DNA of 64,000 nt from Prosapia bicincta. Taxonomy: Eukaryota > Arthropoda > Insecta > Hemiptera > Cercopidae. Positions 12,701 through 23,100 of this stretch are shown piece by piece (position 1 is the stretch's first letter; each line of letters opens with the position of its first letter). The position numbers were made by a program, and so were the translations under genes. Under the pieces are notes generated by a model. The model was not told where the DNA came from and ran no database searches. It worked only from the letters and a program-made list of their open reading frames with translations. The stretch lies in the NCBI GenBank assembly GCA_036971475.1, contig JBAIZL010000008.1, positions 29,149,376-29,213,375 of the forward strand, given 5' to 3'.

Positions 12701-13883
12701 TGCCATTTTATGCATCCAAGTTTATCGTGGGTATATTAATTGCCAATATGTTTATCTTGGGTAATTTTTTTTGCCATCAAGTTTATCGTGGGTACTATTT
12801 AATGCAACTAATTTTATCGTGGGTAATATTTAATGCAACCACGTTTATCGTGAGTAATAGTAATTGCCACTAAGTTTATCGTGGGTTATATTTAGTGCCA
12901 CCTGGTTTATAATGGGTTCTATTTAATGCAACCAATTTTATCGTGGGTAATATTTAATGCAACCAAGTTTATCGTGGGTACTATTTAATGCAACCAAGTT
13001 TATCGTGGGTACTATTTAATGCAACTAATTTTATCGTGGGTAATATTTAATGCAACCACGTTTATCGTGAGTAATAGTAATTGCCACTAAGTTTATCGTG
13101 GGTTATATTTAGTGCCACCTGGTTTATAATGGGTACTATTTAATGCAACCAATTTTATCGTGGGTAATATTTAATGCAACCACGTTTATCGTGAGTAATA
13201 GTAATTGTCACTAAGTTTATCGTGGGTTATATTTAGTGCCACCTGGTTTATAGTGGGTATTATTTAATGCAACCATGTTTATTGCTACCAGGTTTATCAT
13301 GGGTAATATTTAATGCCTAATGGTTTATCGTCTTACTATTTAATGCAATCACGTTTATCGTGGGTAATATATACTGCTACCAGGTTAGTCGTTAGTAATA
13401 TTTATTGTCATCTGATTTATCGTTAGTAGGCCTACTATTTAAGGCTAACAAGTTTATCGTGTATAATATTTATTGATACCAGGTTTATCGTCGGTAGTAT
13501 TTATTGCAACTAATTTTTTCCTGAGTAATATACATTGCTACCGGGTTTAACATAGGTAATATTTTATGCCACCTGGTTTATCTTAGGTACTATATAATGC
13601 AATTTGTCATTTATATTATATATTGCTACCAGGTCTATCGACACTAATATTTAATGCCACCAGGTTTATCGTCCGTACTATTTAATGCAACCAAGTTTAT
13701 CGTTCGTAATATTTAATGCCACCAGGTTTATCGTCGGTAATTTTTGAGCCACCTGGTTCATCGTGGGTAATATTAATGCCACCAAGTTTATCGTTGATTA
13801 AATTTATTGCTACCAGGTTATTCATCGGAGCTATTAATTGCAATCAAGTTAATCGTTGGTAATATTTAATTCTACCAGGTTTA
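12701..13883 (+). repeat. 31-bp satellite, diverged block left of the inserted element
   Basis: The 31-bp monomer is still recognisable (accaggtttatcgt, gtaatatttaatgc) but increasingly diverged toward 13880, with single-base indels and mixed variants. A taggcctacta motif sits near 13427. This is the oldest-looking part of the array, and the large inverted-repeat element lies inside it. Confidence 0.85.
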
Positions 13884-13889
13884 CCTTAG
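13884..13889. other. Left target-site duplication, CCTTAG
   Basis: CCTTAG directly precedes the left end of the inverted-repeat element and is repeated in the same orientation at 26413-26418. It cannot be extended: 13883 is a against t at 26412, and 13890 is a against g at 26419. It occupies the position of the satellite hexamer tcgtgg between ttta and gtaat. Confidence 0.85.
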
Positions 13890-13955
13890 AGTAGATCGCG
13901 CCCTAGACTAGCACAGCCACCCCTAAACTCGGCCGCTACGTAACCTAGGACTATA

Positions 13956-14098
13956 GGGGTAGTTTTGGATGATGCTCAAGGTCATCCCGGCCGTGACCCC
14001 AGACCAAGGGGTGGTTTCGACCACGTTCAGGGGGGTAGGGGGTAGTTTTTCGAAAAAAAAAAAAAACAAAATCGGCCGCTACGTAACCTAGGACTGTA
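13956..14098 (+). repeat. Outer terminal module, first copy
   Basis: Begins ggggtagttttggatgatgc and ends just before a second, similar copy at 14099, a period of 143 bp. The lead-in cggccgctacgtaacctagg is present before both copies (13931 and about 14073). It includes ggggtagtttttcgaaaaaa followed by a poly-A run. Mirrored at 26204-26346. Confidence 0.8.
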
Positions 14099-14260
14099 GG
14101 GGTAGTTTCGGATGATGCGAGCGGACGTCGTGACCCTGACCGTAGCTTTGGGGGTGGTTTTGAACACGTCCAGAGGGGTGGGGGGTAGTTTTTCGAAAAA
14201 ATTTATTTCCAACACACTGACCTAAGCCAACCAAAATGGATCAAACCTAACCTAACCTAC
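14099..14260 (+). repeat. Outer terminal module, second copy
   Basis: Begins ggggtagtttcggatgatgc and ends with cctaacctaacctac. In between are gaacacgtccagagggg, gtagtttttcgaaaaaa and cctaagccaacc. The same order of blocks occurs at 20183-20331, in the same plus orientation but at the inner end of the other arm. Mirrored at 26042-26203. Confidence 0.8.
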
Positions 14261-14420
14261 GTGTAGGGGGTGACCTCGGCTACGTTCAGGACCATCTCCG
14301 GGGGTAGCTCCGGGGGTGGATTGGGGGTGGGGGGTAGTTTTCGAAAAAATTTTGGATAAACGTGCCTTGGCCGGTAGGGTATGTCTAGAGTGTATTAATG
14401 CATCGGTAGGGGTAGTTTCA

Positions 14421-14650
14421 CCTAGGGGTAGTTTTTGAATAAAATACGAAAATGCCGAAAATCGAACGGTTGGATCAACAGACAGTACGGGATACGTGTA
14501 GAGTCCATTACGGGCTGCTGCGGGGGCGGTTTACCTAGGGGTAGTTTTTACAAAAAATATAAAATTGCCGAAAATCGACCGGCTGGATCAAATGACCGTA
14601 TATGGTATGGTTAAAGTCCATCTTGGTGGGCTGTGCGGGCGGTTTCACCT
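14421..14650 (+). repeat. 113-bp duplication inside the arm
   Basis: Two diverged copies begin cctaggggtagtttt at 14421 and 14534. Both continue with gccgaaaatcga, ggatcaa and gggcggttt-like ends. Mirrored in the right arm at 25652-25881. Confidence 0.7.
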
Positions 14651-15500
14651 GTTTTTAGATCGCCAAAAATAATCGGGGTCCTAGGTAAAATCCACCCAGG
14701 CATCAGTTAAACCCGCCAAGGTAGAGCCAATATGGAGCACGCTATCGGTTAAAGCCAAACCGAGCCCAGCCACCCGGCAGCTAGGCCTTAGGTAAAGCTA
14801 ACACGGAGCTAGCCCTCGGGTACGGACATCTCAAGGCCGATTCTTAGGTAAAGTAACCCGGAATAGCTCCGGTGGTGGGGGTAACTTTTGGAAAGATTTA
14901 ACGGTTATCTGATGACGTATCAGCGCTTGAGCGAGTCTAGGCAAGTAGTAGGCATACCCCAACTAGAGTGTTCTACCCTAAATAAATTGGCTGATGCAGG
15001 GCAAGGGGCAAACCTGCAGAGTTAACACACTATCTTGGAGGTAGGCCCACCCAAACCTCAGGCATAGCATCCCTGCAACGGGGATTTAGCCAACCCAAGG
15101 CAGGCCCCTAAGTAAAGCCACCCGAGGAAAAGGCTTAAGGTAAAGCTACCTTTGAGCCTGGTCTTAGGTAAAGCCCCATTGGAGGTAGACCTTAAGTAAA
15201 GCTACCCAAGAGTCCGGCCAGGCTGGTTGCTATATCAATTACAACCTATCGACCAAGACAAATACCTCCACCAAGTCCTAGGTAAAGCCATCCGGGTGTC
15301 AGACCATAGGTAAAGTAACCGCGGAGCCGGGCGTGAGGTAAAGCCAGCTAGGCCTTAGGTAAAGCTACCACTGAGGCAGACCATCGGTAAAGCCACCCAG
15401 GACATAGGAATAGTCTATACGGAGCATGGCCTCAGGTAAAAGCCATCCCGAAGACTGCCCATAGGTAAAAGTAACCTAGGAATCTTACATTAAGTGAGGG
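14651..15500 (+). repeat. Degenerate ccttaggtaaagc repeat field
   Basis: Roughly a dozen short units share cyttaggtaaag followed by cyaccc or gtaaccc and a gag or gac stretch, at irregular spacing of about 25-45 bp. Within and after this field, the motif atgacgtatc-gcg-gagcga at about 14911-14942 recurs at about 15917-15943. Interestingly the target hexamer CCTTAG is part of the unit. No coding potential is evident. Mirrored at 24802-25651. Confidence 0.65.
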
Positions 15501-17680
15501 TGGTTATCAAATGAAATTACCAAAAATGATCGGCTACATCAAATGACCAACATTCCAACTAAACACTAATTGTAACCGACCAACCGAGCGTAAATAGTCA
15601 ACAAGTTGAATCGACCAATCACAGTGCAGGGACCCGGTAGGCTTACGCAAACGGTCGCAGTAAGACGTGAAAGCCCATATACCATGTTAAACCAATATAT
15701 ATGATAGTCCACATAATGTGTTAAACAAATACGCAAGCTTGCATACATACTATGCTAGGCCAACATACTATGTCGGTAAATCACCGGCCAAACCCCGTAT
15801 GACCTGAGCTATTTTCACCTCCTCTATCAGGTTGATCCTGGCAACCGTCTAATATGGGAGGTACTATAGGGTACATCTACCAATGCATAACCTATCAAGC
15901 CCACGTAAAGATTTATGACGTATCGGCGTTCGAGCGACTCAGGTATTAGACCCTCCATAACTAGAGGGGGCAAGGGTTATGAATGTCAAAATTTGTCTAT
16001 GCTACAAAATAATAAACAAAGCAATAAAGCCCTGTCGTTTCAGGGAATACGCTTGACCGTGTGTTAGACATGTACAGACTTGCAGCGATAACACATTATC
16101 TAAAAACCGCAACGGCTGCCGGCGACCGCTATAGCAGGCATAAAAACCAGCACGGCTATGTCGTTGTGAATCTAGGCACGTGTTTATGTTTTGATTACTG
16201 TATCAAATTACTGTGTGCTGTCGACATACCAAGGCCTACATATATATAATCAGAAATCAGTGTAAATAATCAAATAGCCTCAATGGACATCTCCTATAGC
16301 TGTAAATGTATCTAGATATAAAGGTATATATGGAGAACCCTAATAATGAGGCCTATCACAAAACGTGAATAAATATATGTTATAAAACGATGCTAAGCCA
16401 ACACGCATGCTATCATACATAGGCTTGTTGGGCATACATACATGATAGTACACATAACGTGTTAAACAAACATACGTGTAAACCTGCATACTATGCCAAG
16501 CCGACTTACATGGGCCTACTATGTCGGTAAACCACTGGCCAAGGCCTATATGATCTGAGCTAGTTTCACCTCGTCTATCAGGTAGAATCTGGCAACCGTA
16601 TAATACGGGAAGTACTATATGGTATAGCTAACAATGCTAACCTATATGGTATAGCTAACCTATCACGCCCATGACGGTCAACAAATATTACAATATAATT
16701 TAAAAAAGTTACGCAACCTATATACATACAATGCTAAGCCAACTTTCAGGCATATATACTATGTTAAACCAGCATGCAATATACTCTAAATAGCCATATA
16801 TACGTTGTTAAACCAATATGCAGGTTAACCTATATACATCCTGTATTAGGCAAATATCCCCGTTACCCGCACAGGCCTATGTTAAGCCAGGATGAATGAT
16901 AGCTTATATAGTGTGTTAAACAAATATGCTTGTAAACCTACATAAATAATATGCTAAGCCTACATACTGTGCTAAACAGATATGCGTGTAAACCTACATA
17001 AATACTATGCTAACCAGCATGGATGCTATCCTACATAAGCTTATATACTATGTTAAACCAGCATGCAATATACTCTAAATAGCCATATATACGCTGTTAA
17101 ACAAATATGCGTGTAAACCCACATAAATACGCCAAGCCAATATCCGTGCTATAATAGATAGGCGTATATACTATGTTAGGCCTACATACTGCGTTAAACA
17201 AACATGTATGTAAGCCGACAAGGGCCTACAAATTATATCCAATGCATAGTTTAGCTAAAGGGCAATCACACACTATCCTAAAAGCGGCCCGCAAATTACC
17301 ACATAATACCTGATACATAGCTTGGCTAATCATTAACACATAGTATGACCCAACACATAATATCCGGTGCATAGCCTCGCTAAATAAGCATAAACCCCCC
17401 AAAATTGGCTTATCAATTATGTATGGTCTAGATATAGTCACACATGTCATTTCAAAAGTCAGCCGGAAAGAAACACTACCCTGGTATATAATATGTTAAA
17501 CCAGCATGCAATATACTCTAAATAGCCGTATATACGCTGTTAAACAAATATGCGTGTAAACCGAATAAATACTATGGTAAGCCAACACGCATGCTATCAT
17601 AGATAGACGTATATACTATGTTAGGCCTACATACCGCGTTAAACAAACATGTGTGTAAGCCTGCATAGATATTATGCTAA
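15501..17680 (+). repeat. Nested duplications with gttaaaccagcatg repeats
   Basis: A ~260-bp diverged duplication starts near 15640 and 16400; its landmark ctatgtcggtaaa is at 15768 and 16518, an offset of 750. A second family beginning tatgttaaaccagcatgc, then tactctaaatagcc and gttaaacaaatatgcg, occurs at about 16760, 17049 and 17492. Short open frames here (60-74 aa) have no recognisable product. Mirrored at 22622-24801. Confidence 0.7.
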
Positions 17681-18590
17681 GAAGACACGGGCCCACAAAG
17701 TATAACACATTATATCCAGTGTATAGTTTAGCTAATGGTTATCACACAGTAGCCTGACTACAACTTGCCCGCATAATACCCGACACATAGCTAGACTAAT
17801 CATTAACACATAGTATCCGATGCATAGCCCGACGATGGGTTAACATATAGTATCCGATAAGTAGCTTGAGAATGCCCCAACACATAATATCCGGTGCATA
17901 GCCTCGCTAATGGTTAGCACATAGTAGCCGATGCTGAGCCTGGCTATGGAATATCACATATTATCTGATGTGTAGCCTGACTAATGGTTAACACAGCCAA
18001 TGCATAGCTAGGCTAATGATTAACATAAAGTATCCAATGCATGGCTTGGGTAATGTATATAGTTAGCCTACATTCTGTGTTATCTGTGTAAACTCACATA
18101 CTATGCTAAGCCGGTTATCCATAGACACAAATCTATGGTGATGCAAGAGTAACCAGCACCCTGACAACAGATACCTAGCATGATCATAGCCTACATTGCC
18201 TGATAACAGATACCTAGCCTGACCATAGCCTACATAGCTAGACAAAAGATACATAACTAGACAATAGATACCTAGCCTGACAACAGACACCAATCCTGGA
18301 ATCAAATACATAGCCCGACAAACGATGCATAGCCCGACAAGGGCTATCACATAGTATCCGAGGTATAGAATGACTAACGGTTAACACATGGTATCCAAAG
18401 CATAACTAGGCTAGTGAATAACTAATGGTTAGTTTAACTATGGTTAACACACACAGTGTCCGATGCATAGCTTAGCTAATGGATAACACATAGTAACCTA
18501 TGCCTAGCCTGACTAGGGCTAACACATAGTACCCGATGAATGGCTCGACTAAGGCCAACACACAGTATCCGATGCACAACCTAGGATCGA
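17681..18590 (+). repeat. Degenerate catagtatccgatgcatagc repeats
   Basis: Many imperfect copies of about 37-40 bp share gttaacacatagtatccgat, gcatagc and ctaatgg. Between 18150 and 18330 they give way to shorter units with gacaacagatacctagc. A perfect tgacgtca palindrome lies at 18594-18601, just past the end. No gene is supported. Mirrored at 21712-22621. Confidence 0.7.
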
Positions 18591-18899
18591 ATATGACGTC
18601 ATCCAGGTGGAGAACAAGATGGTGGCTATGTTGATACCGTGATGGCCAGTGTAGGCTAGATCAAATAACCAGCGTTTCAACCAAACTACTGTCTTACGCT
18701 AAGTTTAACCAACCAACCAACATACGCGAAGTTCAAACGAACAACATTTACACCAAGCTCAAATAGGCTATAGCGGCTATGCCCAGATCAACGTATCAGC
18801 TAATCAAAATGAAAAACTTACGCTAATCAACCAACATCTACACCGAGGTCAAATGGGTTATGGTTAGCGAAGGCACTGGCAAAAGCTTTAAGCCCTAGA
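18591..18899 (+). other. Arm segment with little repeat structure
   Basis: This ~310-bp stretch separates two repeat fields. It contains a short duplication around ccaaccaacata and tcaaat-ggctatagcg but no array, open frame or RNA signal. Mirrored at 21403-21711. Confidence 0.5.
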
Positions 18900-19860
18900 C
18901 ATAATTATAGCTATCAACGCGTACCAAAATAGCTATGCAGAAACCGTCAAGGTCATTACACATATTGTCCGGGTATGTTCTCCATCAGACCGAGACTTTA
19001 GACACCATCTCTGTAAAACAGCTAACAAATTATACTCTACCACAATAGGTATGTCAAAACTGTTACCGGCTCATAATCTAAGACAGTGGTTACGTAACGC
19101 CCTTTATCAATTTAAGACCTTAAGAGATATCTTCGTAAAGACAGCTACCAACCCATATTATATCACAATAGTTACGTTAGAGCTACCGCTGCTCACCCTA
19201 CCATAATAGCTACGTACAGAAGGTTAATATTGTATAACCTATCACAAGACTTATGTAAAAACAGCTAGGCATAACCTGTCACACAATAACTGCGTAAAGG
19301 CAGCTAACAAGGCCTACCCCATTAAAATAGCTACGAAAAGATAACATCCAATACATACCCTATCATATTAGCTATGTAAAGACAATAAATGCGTAAAGGC
19401 AGCTAACAATGCCTACCCCAGTAAAATAGCTACGAAAAGATAACAACCAATACATAACTTATCATAATAGCTATGTAAAGACAGCTAAAGATGCATAACC
19501 TAACTCAGTAATGATTGCTATTAAATAATGAACCATTACACTAGCCACGTAAAGACAGCCACCAACATCACAATAGCTACGTAAAAAACAGTTATCGACC
19601 CGTGACCAAGATAATACTTACGTAAGATCTATATCAGTGCTAAGACAATAGCTCCGTAAGGAAAACCTACCACCTCATGAACTACGACAACAGCAAGGTG
19701 TGGACGGCTACCAATACATTACTTATCACAGCTACCAACACATAACTCGGCACACTAGCTAAGTAAATAGCGCTACGATTGAATAGCCTATCACACAGGC
19801 TAATTGACGGTCACTAACTAAACCATCACAATATCTCTGTACATGGCAGATGGCGTGATG
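18900..19860 (+). repeat. Degenerate tagctacgtaaagacagct repeats
   Basis: Imperfect ~37-40-bp units share atagctacgtaaagacagc and a variable part with aacctatcac. A longer near-copy with gcgtaaaggcagctaacaa occurs at about 19289 and 19391. Mirrored at 20442-21402. Confidence 0.7.
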
Positions 19861-19887
19861 ATCCTCATCTTTATCGCACACCTAACA

Positions 19888-20125
19888 GTAGGTTAGGTTA
19901 GAAGCACTCTGGCTAGCTTAGGTTAGTGGGTTGAAAAACTACCCCTCTAGACGTGGTTGAACACCCAACAGTAGGTTAGGTTAGAAGCACTCTGGCTAGC
20001 TTAGGTTAGTGGGTTGAAAATAATTTTTTCTAAAAACTACCCCTCTAGACGTGGTTGAACCCTCCCCCAAGGCTACGATCAAGGTCACATCGACCGCCTG
20101 CATCATCCAAAACCACCCCTAACTT
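19888..20125 (-). repeat. Inner terminal module of the left arm, with an 83-bp duplication
   Basis: In minus orientation this repeats the outer module of the same arm: the block order of 14099-14260 is found reversed at 19971-20119. The part containing gtaggttaggttag and cactctggctagcttagg is duplicated at 19888 and 19971, a period of 83 bp. The inner end lacks the extra ~209 bp that precede the module at the outer end. Mirrored at 20177-20414, where the module reads in plus orientation from 20183 to 20331. Confidence 0.8.
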
Positions 20126-20176
20126 TCAAAGGTTGGTCGTATCTCCATCACCGGCATCACTGATCTGTGGTTGTAG
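20126..20176. other. 51-bp central spacer of the palindrome
   Basis: This is the only unpaired part between the two arms. It starts tcaaaggttggtcg and ends gtggttgtag and is not itself palindromic. A short direct repeat, catcac, occurs twice in it. It is the single unique landmark of the element and would form the loop of a hairpin. Confidence 0.85.
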
Positions 20177-23100
20177 AAGTTAGGGGTGGTTTTGGATGAT
20201 GCAGGCGGTCGATGTGACCTTGATCGTAGCCTTGGGGGAGGGTTCAACCACGTCTAGAGGGGTAGTTTTTAGAAAAAATTATTTTCAACCCACTAACCTA
20301 AGCTAGCCAGAGTGCTTCTAACCTAACCTACTGTTGGGTGTTCAACCACGTCTAGAGGGGTAGTTTTTCAACCCACTAACCTAAGCTAGCCAGAGTGCTT
20401 CTAACCTAACCTACTGTTAGGTGTGCGATAAAGATGAGGATCATCACGCCATCTGCCATGTACAGAGATATTGTGATGGTTTAGTTAGTGACCGTCAATT
20501 AGCCTGTGTGATAGGCTATTCAATCGTAGCGCTATTTACTTAGCTAGTGTGCCGAGTTATGTGTTGGTAGCTGTGATAAGTAATGTATTGGTAGCCGTCC
20601 ACACCTTGCTGTTGTCGTAGTTCATGAGGTGGTAGGTTTTCCTTACGGAGCTATTGTCTTAGCACTGATATAGATCTTACGTAAGTATTATCTTGGTCAC
20701 GGGTCGATAACTGTTTTTTACGTAGCTATTGTGATGTTGGTGGCTGTCTTTACGTGGCTAGTGTAATGGTTCATTATTTAATAGCAATCATTACTGAGTT
20801 AGGTTATGCATCTTTAGCTGTCTTTACATAGCTATTATGATAAGTTATGTATTGGTTGTTATCTTTTCGTAGCTATTTTACTGGGGTAGGCATTGTTAGC
20901 TGCCTTTACGCATTTATTGTCTTTACATAGCTAATATGATAGGGTATGTATTGGATGTTATCTTTTCGTAGCTATTTTAATGGGGTAGGCCTTGTTAGCT
21001 GCCTTTACGCAGTTATTGTGTGACAGGTTATGCCTAGCTGTTTTTACATAAGTCTTGTGATAGGTTATACAATATTAACCTTCTGTACGTAGCTATTATG
21101 GTAGGGTGAGCAGCGGTAGCTCTAACGTAACTATTGTGATATAATATGGGTTGGTAGCTGTCTTTACGAAGATATCTCTTAAGGTCTTAAATTGATAAAG
21201 GGCGTTACGTAACCACTGTCTTAGATTATGAGCCGGTAACAGTTTTGACATACCTATTGTGGTAGAGTATAATTTGTTAGCTGTTTTACAGAGATGGTGT
21301 CTAAAGTCTCGGTTTGATGGAGAACATACCTGGACAATATGTGTAATGACCTTGACGGTTTCTGCATAGCTATTTTGGTACGCGTTGATAGCTATAATTA
21401 TGTCTAGGGCTTAAAGCTTTTGCCAGTGCCTTCGCTAACCATAACCCATTTGACCTCGGTGTAGATGTTGGTTGATTAGCGTAAGTTTTTCATTTTGATT
21501 AGCTGATACGTTGATCTGGGCATAGCCGCTATAGCCTATTTGAGCTTGGTGTAAATGTTGTTCGTTTGAACTTCGCGTATGTTGGTTGGTTGGTTAAACT
21601 TAGCGTAAGACAGTAGTTTGGTTGAAACGCTGGTTATTTGATCTAGCCTACACTGGCCATCACGGTATCAACATAGCCACCATCTTGTTCTCCACCTGGA
21701 TGACGTCATATTCGATCCTAGGTTGTGCATCGGATACTGTGTGTTGGCCTTAGTCGAGCCATTCATCGGGTACTATGTGTTAGCCCTAGTCAGGCTAGGC
21801 ATAGGTTACTATGTGTTATCCATTAGCTAAGCTATGCATCGGACACTGTGTGTGTTAACCATAGTTAAACTAACCATTAGTTATTCACTAGCCTAGTTAT
21901 GCTTTGGATACCATGTGTTAACCGTTAGTCATTCTATACCTCGGATACTATGTGATAGCCCTTGTCGGGCTATGCATCGTTTGTCGGGCTATGTATTTGA
22001 TTCCAGGATTGGTGTCTGTTGTCAGGCTAGGTATCTATTGTCTAGTTATGTATCTTTTGTCTAGCTATGTAGGCTATGGTCAGGCTAGGTATCTGTTATC
22101 AGGCAATGTAGGCTATGATCATGCTAGGTATCTGTTGTCAGGGTGCTGGTTACTCTTGCATCACCATAGATTTGTGTCTATGGATAACCGGCTTAGCATA
22201 GTATGTGAGTTTACACAGATAACACAGAATGTAGGCTAACTATATACATTACCCAAGCCATGCATTGGATACTTTATGTTAATCATTAGCCTAGCTATGC
22301 ATTGGCTGTGTTAACCATTAGTCAGGCTACACATCAGATAATATGTGATATTCCATAGCCAGGCTCAGCATCGGCTACTATGTGCTAACCATTAGCGAGG
22401 CTATGCACCGGATATTATGTGTTGGGGCATTCTCAAGCTACTTATCGGATACTATATGTTAACCCATCGTCGGGCTATGCATCGGATACTATGTGTTAAT
22501 GATTAGTCTAGCTATGTGTCGGGTATTATGCGGGCAAGTTGTAGTCAGGCTACTGTGTGATAACCATTAGCTAAACTATACACTGGATATAATGTGTTAT
22601 ACTTTGTGGGCCCGTGTCTTCTTAGCATAATATCTATGCAGGCTTACACACATGTTTGTTTAACGCGGTATGTAGGCCTAACATAGTATATACGTCTATC
22701 TATGATAGCATGCGTGTTGGCTTACCATAGTATTTATTCGGTTTACACGCATATTTGTTTAACAGCGTATATACGGCTATTTAGAGTATATTGCATGCTG
22801 GTTTAACATATTATATACCAGGGTAGTGTTTCTTTCCGGCTGACTTTTGAAATGACATGTGTGACTATATCTAGACCATACATAATTGATAAGCCAATTT
22901 TGGGGGGTTTATGCTTATTTAGCGAGGCTATGCACCGGATATTATGTGTTGGGTCATACTATGTGTTAATGATTAGCCAAGCTATGTATCAGGTATTATG
23001 TGGTAATTTGCGGGCCGCTTTTAGGATAGTGTGTGATTGCCCTTTAGCTAAACTATGCATTGGATATAATTTGTAGGCCCTTGTCGGCTTACATACATGT

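Larger units (their letters stand above)
13890..20125 (+). repeat. Left arm of the inverted-repeat element (6,236 bp)
   Basis: Pairs base for base with 20177-26412 (coordinates sum to 40302). Contents from outside in: a GC-rich terminal module with two ~143-bp direct copies (13930-14260); a 113-bp duplication (14421 and 14534); degenerate ccttaggtaaagc repeats (14650-15480); two long diverged duplications and gttaaaccagcatg repeats (15500-17680); gatgcatagcc repeats (17690-18590); tacgtaaagacagc repeats (18900-19830); and an inner copy of the terminal module in opposite orientation (19971-20119). All of it is made of repeats and non-coding. Confidence 0.9.

Noticed and set aside
3604..13883. 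Common origin of the 158-bp and 31-bp satellites
   Set aside because: In the best alignment I found by eye, only about a dozen of 31 positions agreed, mostly A/T, which is not above chance for this composition.
14240..14260. Interstitial telomere
   Set aside because: Only two to three TTAGG-like units in each place. No array is present.
18594..18601. Perfect tgacgtca (CRE-type) site as a regulatory element
   Set aside because: An 8-base match in 64 kb is weak evidence, and no gene is nearby to regulate.
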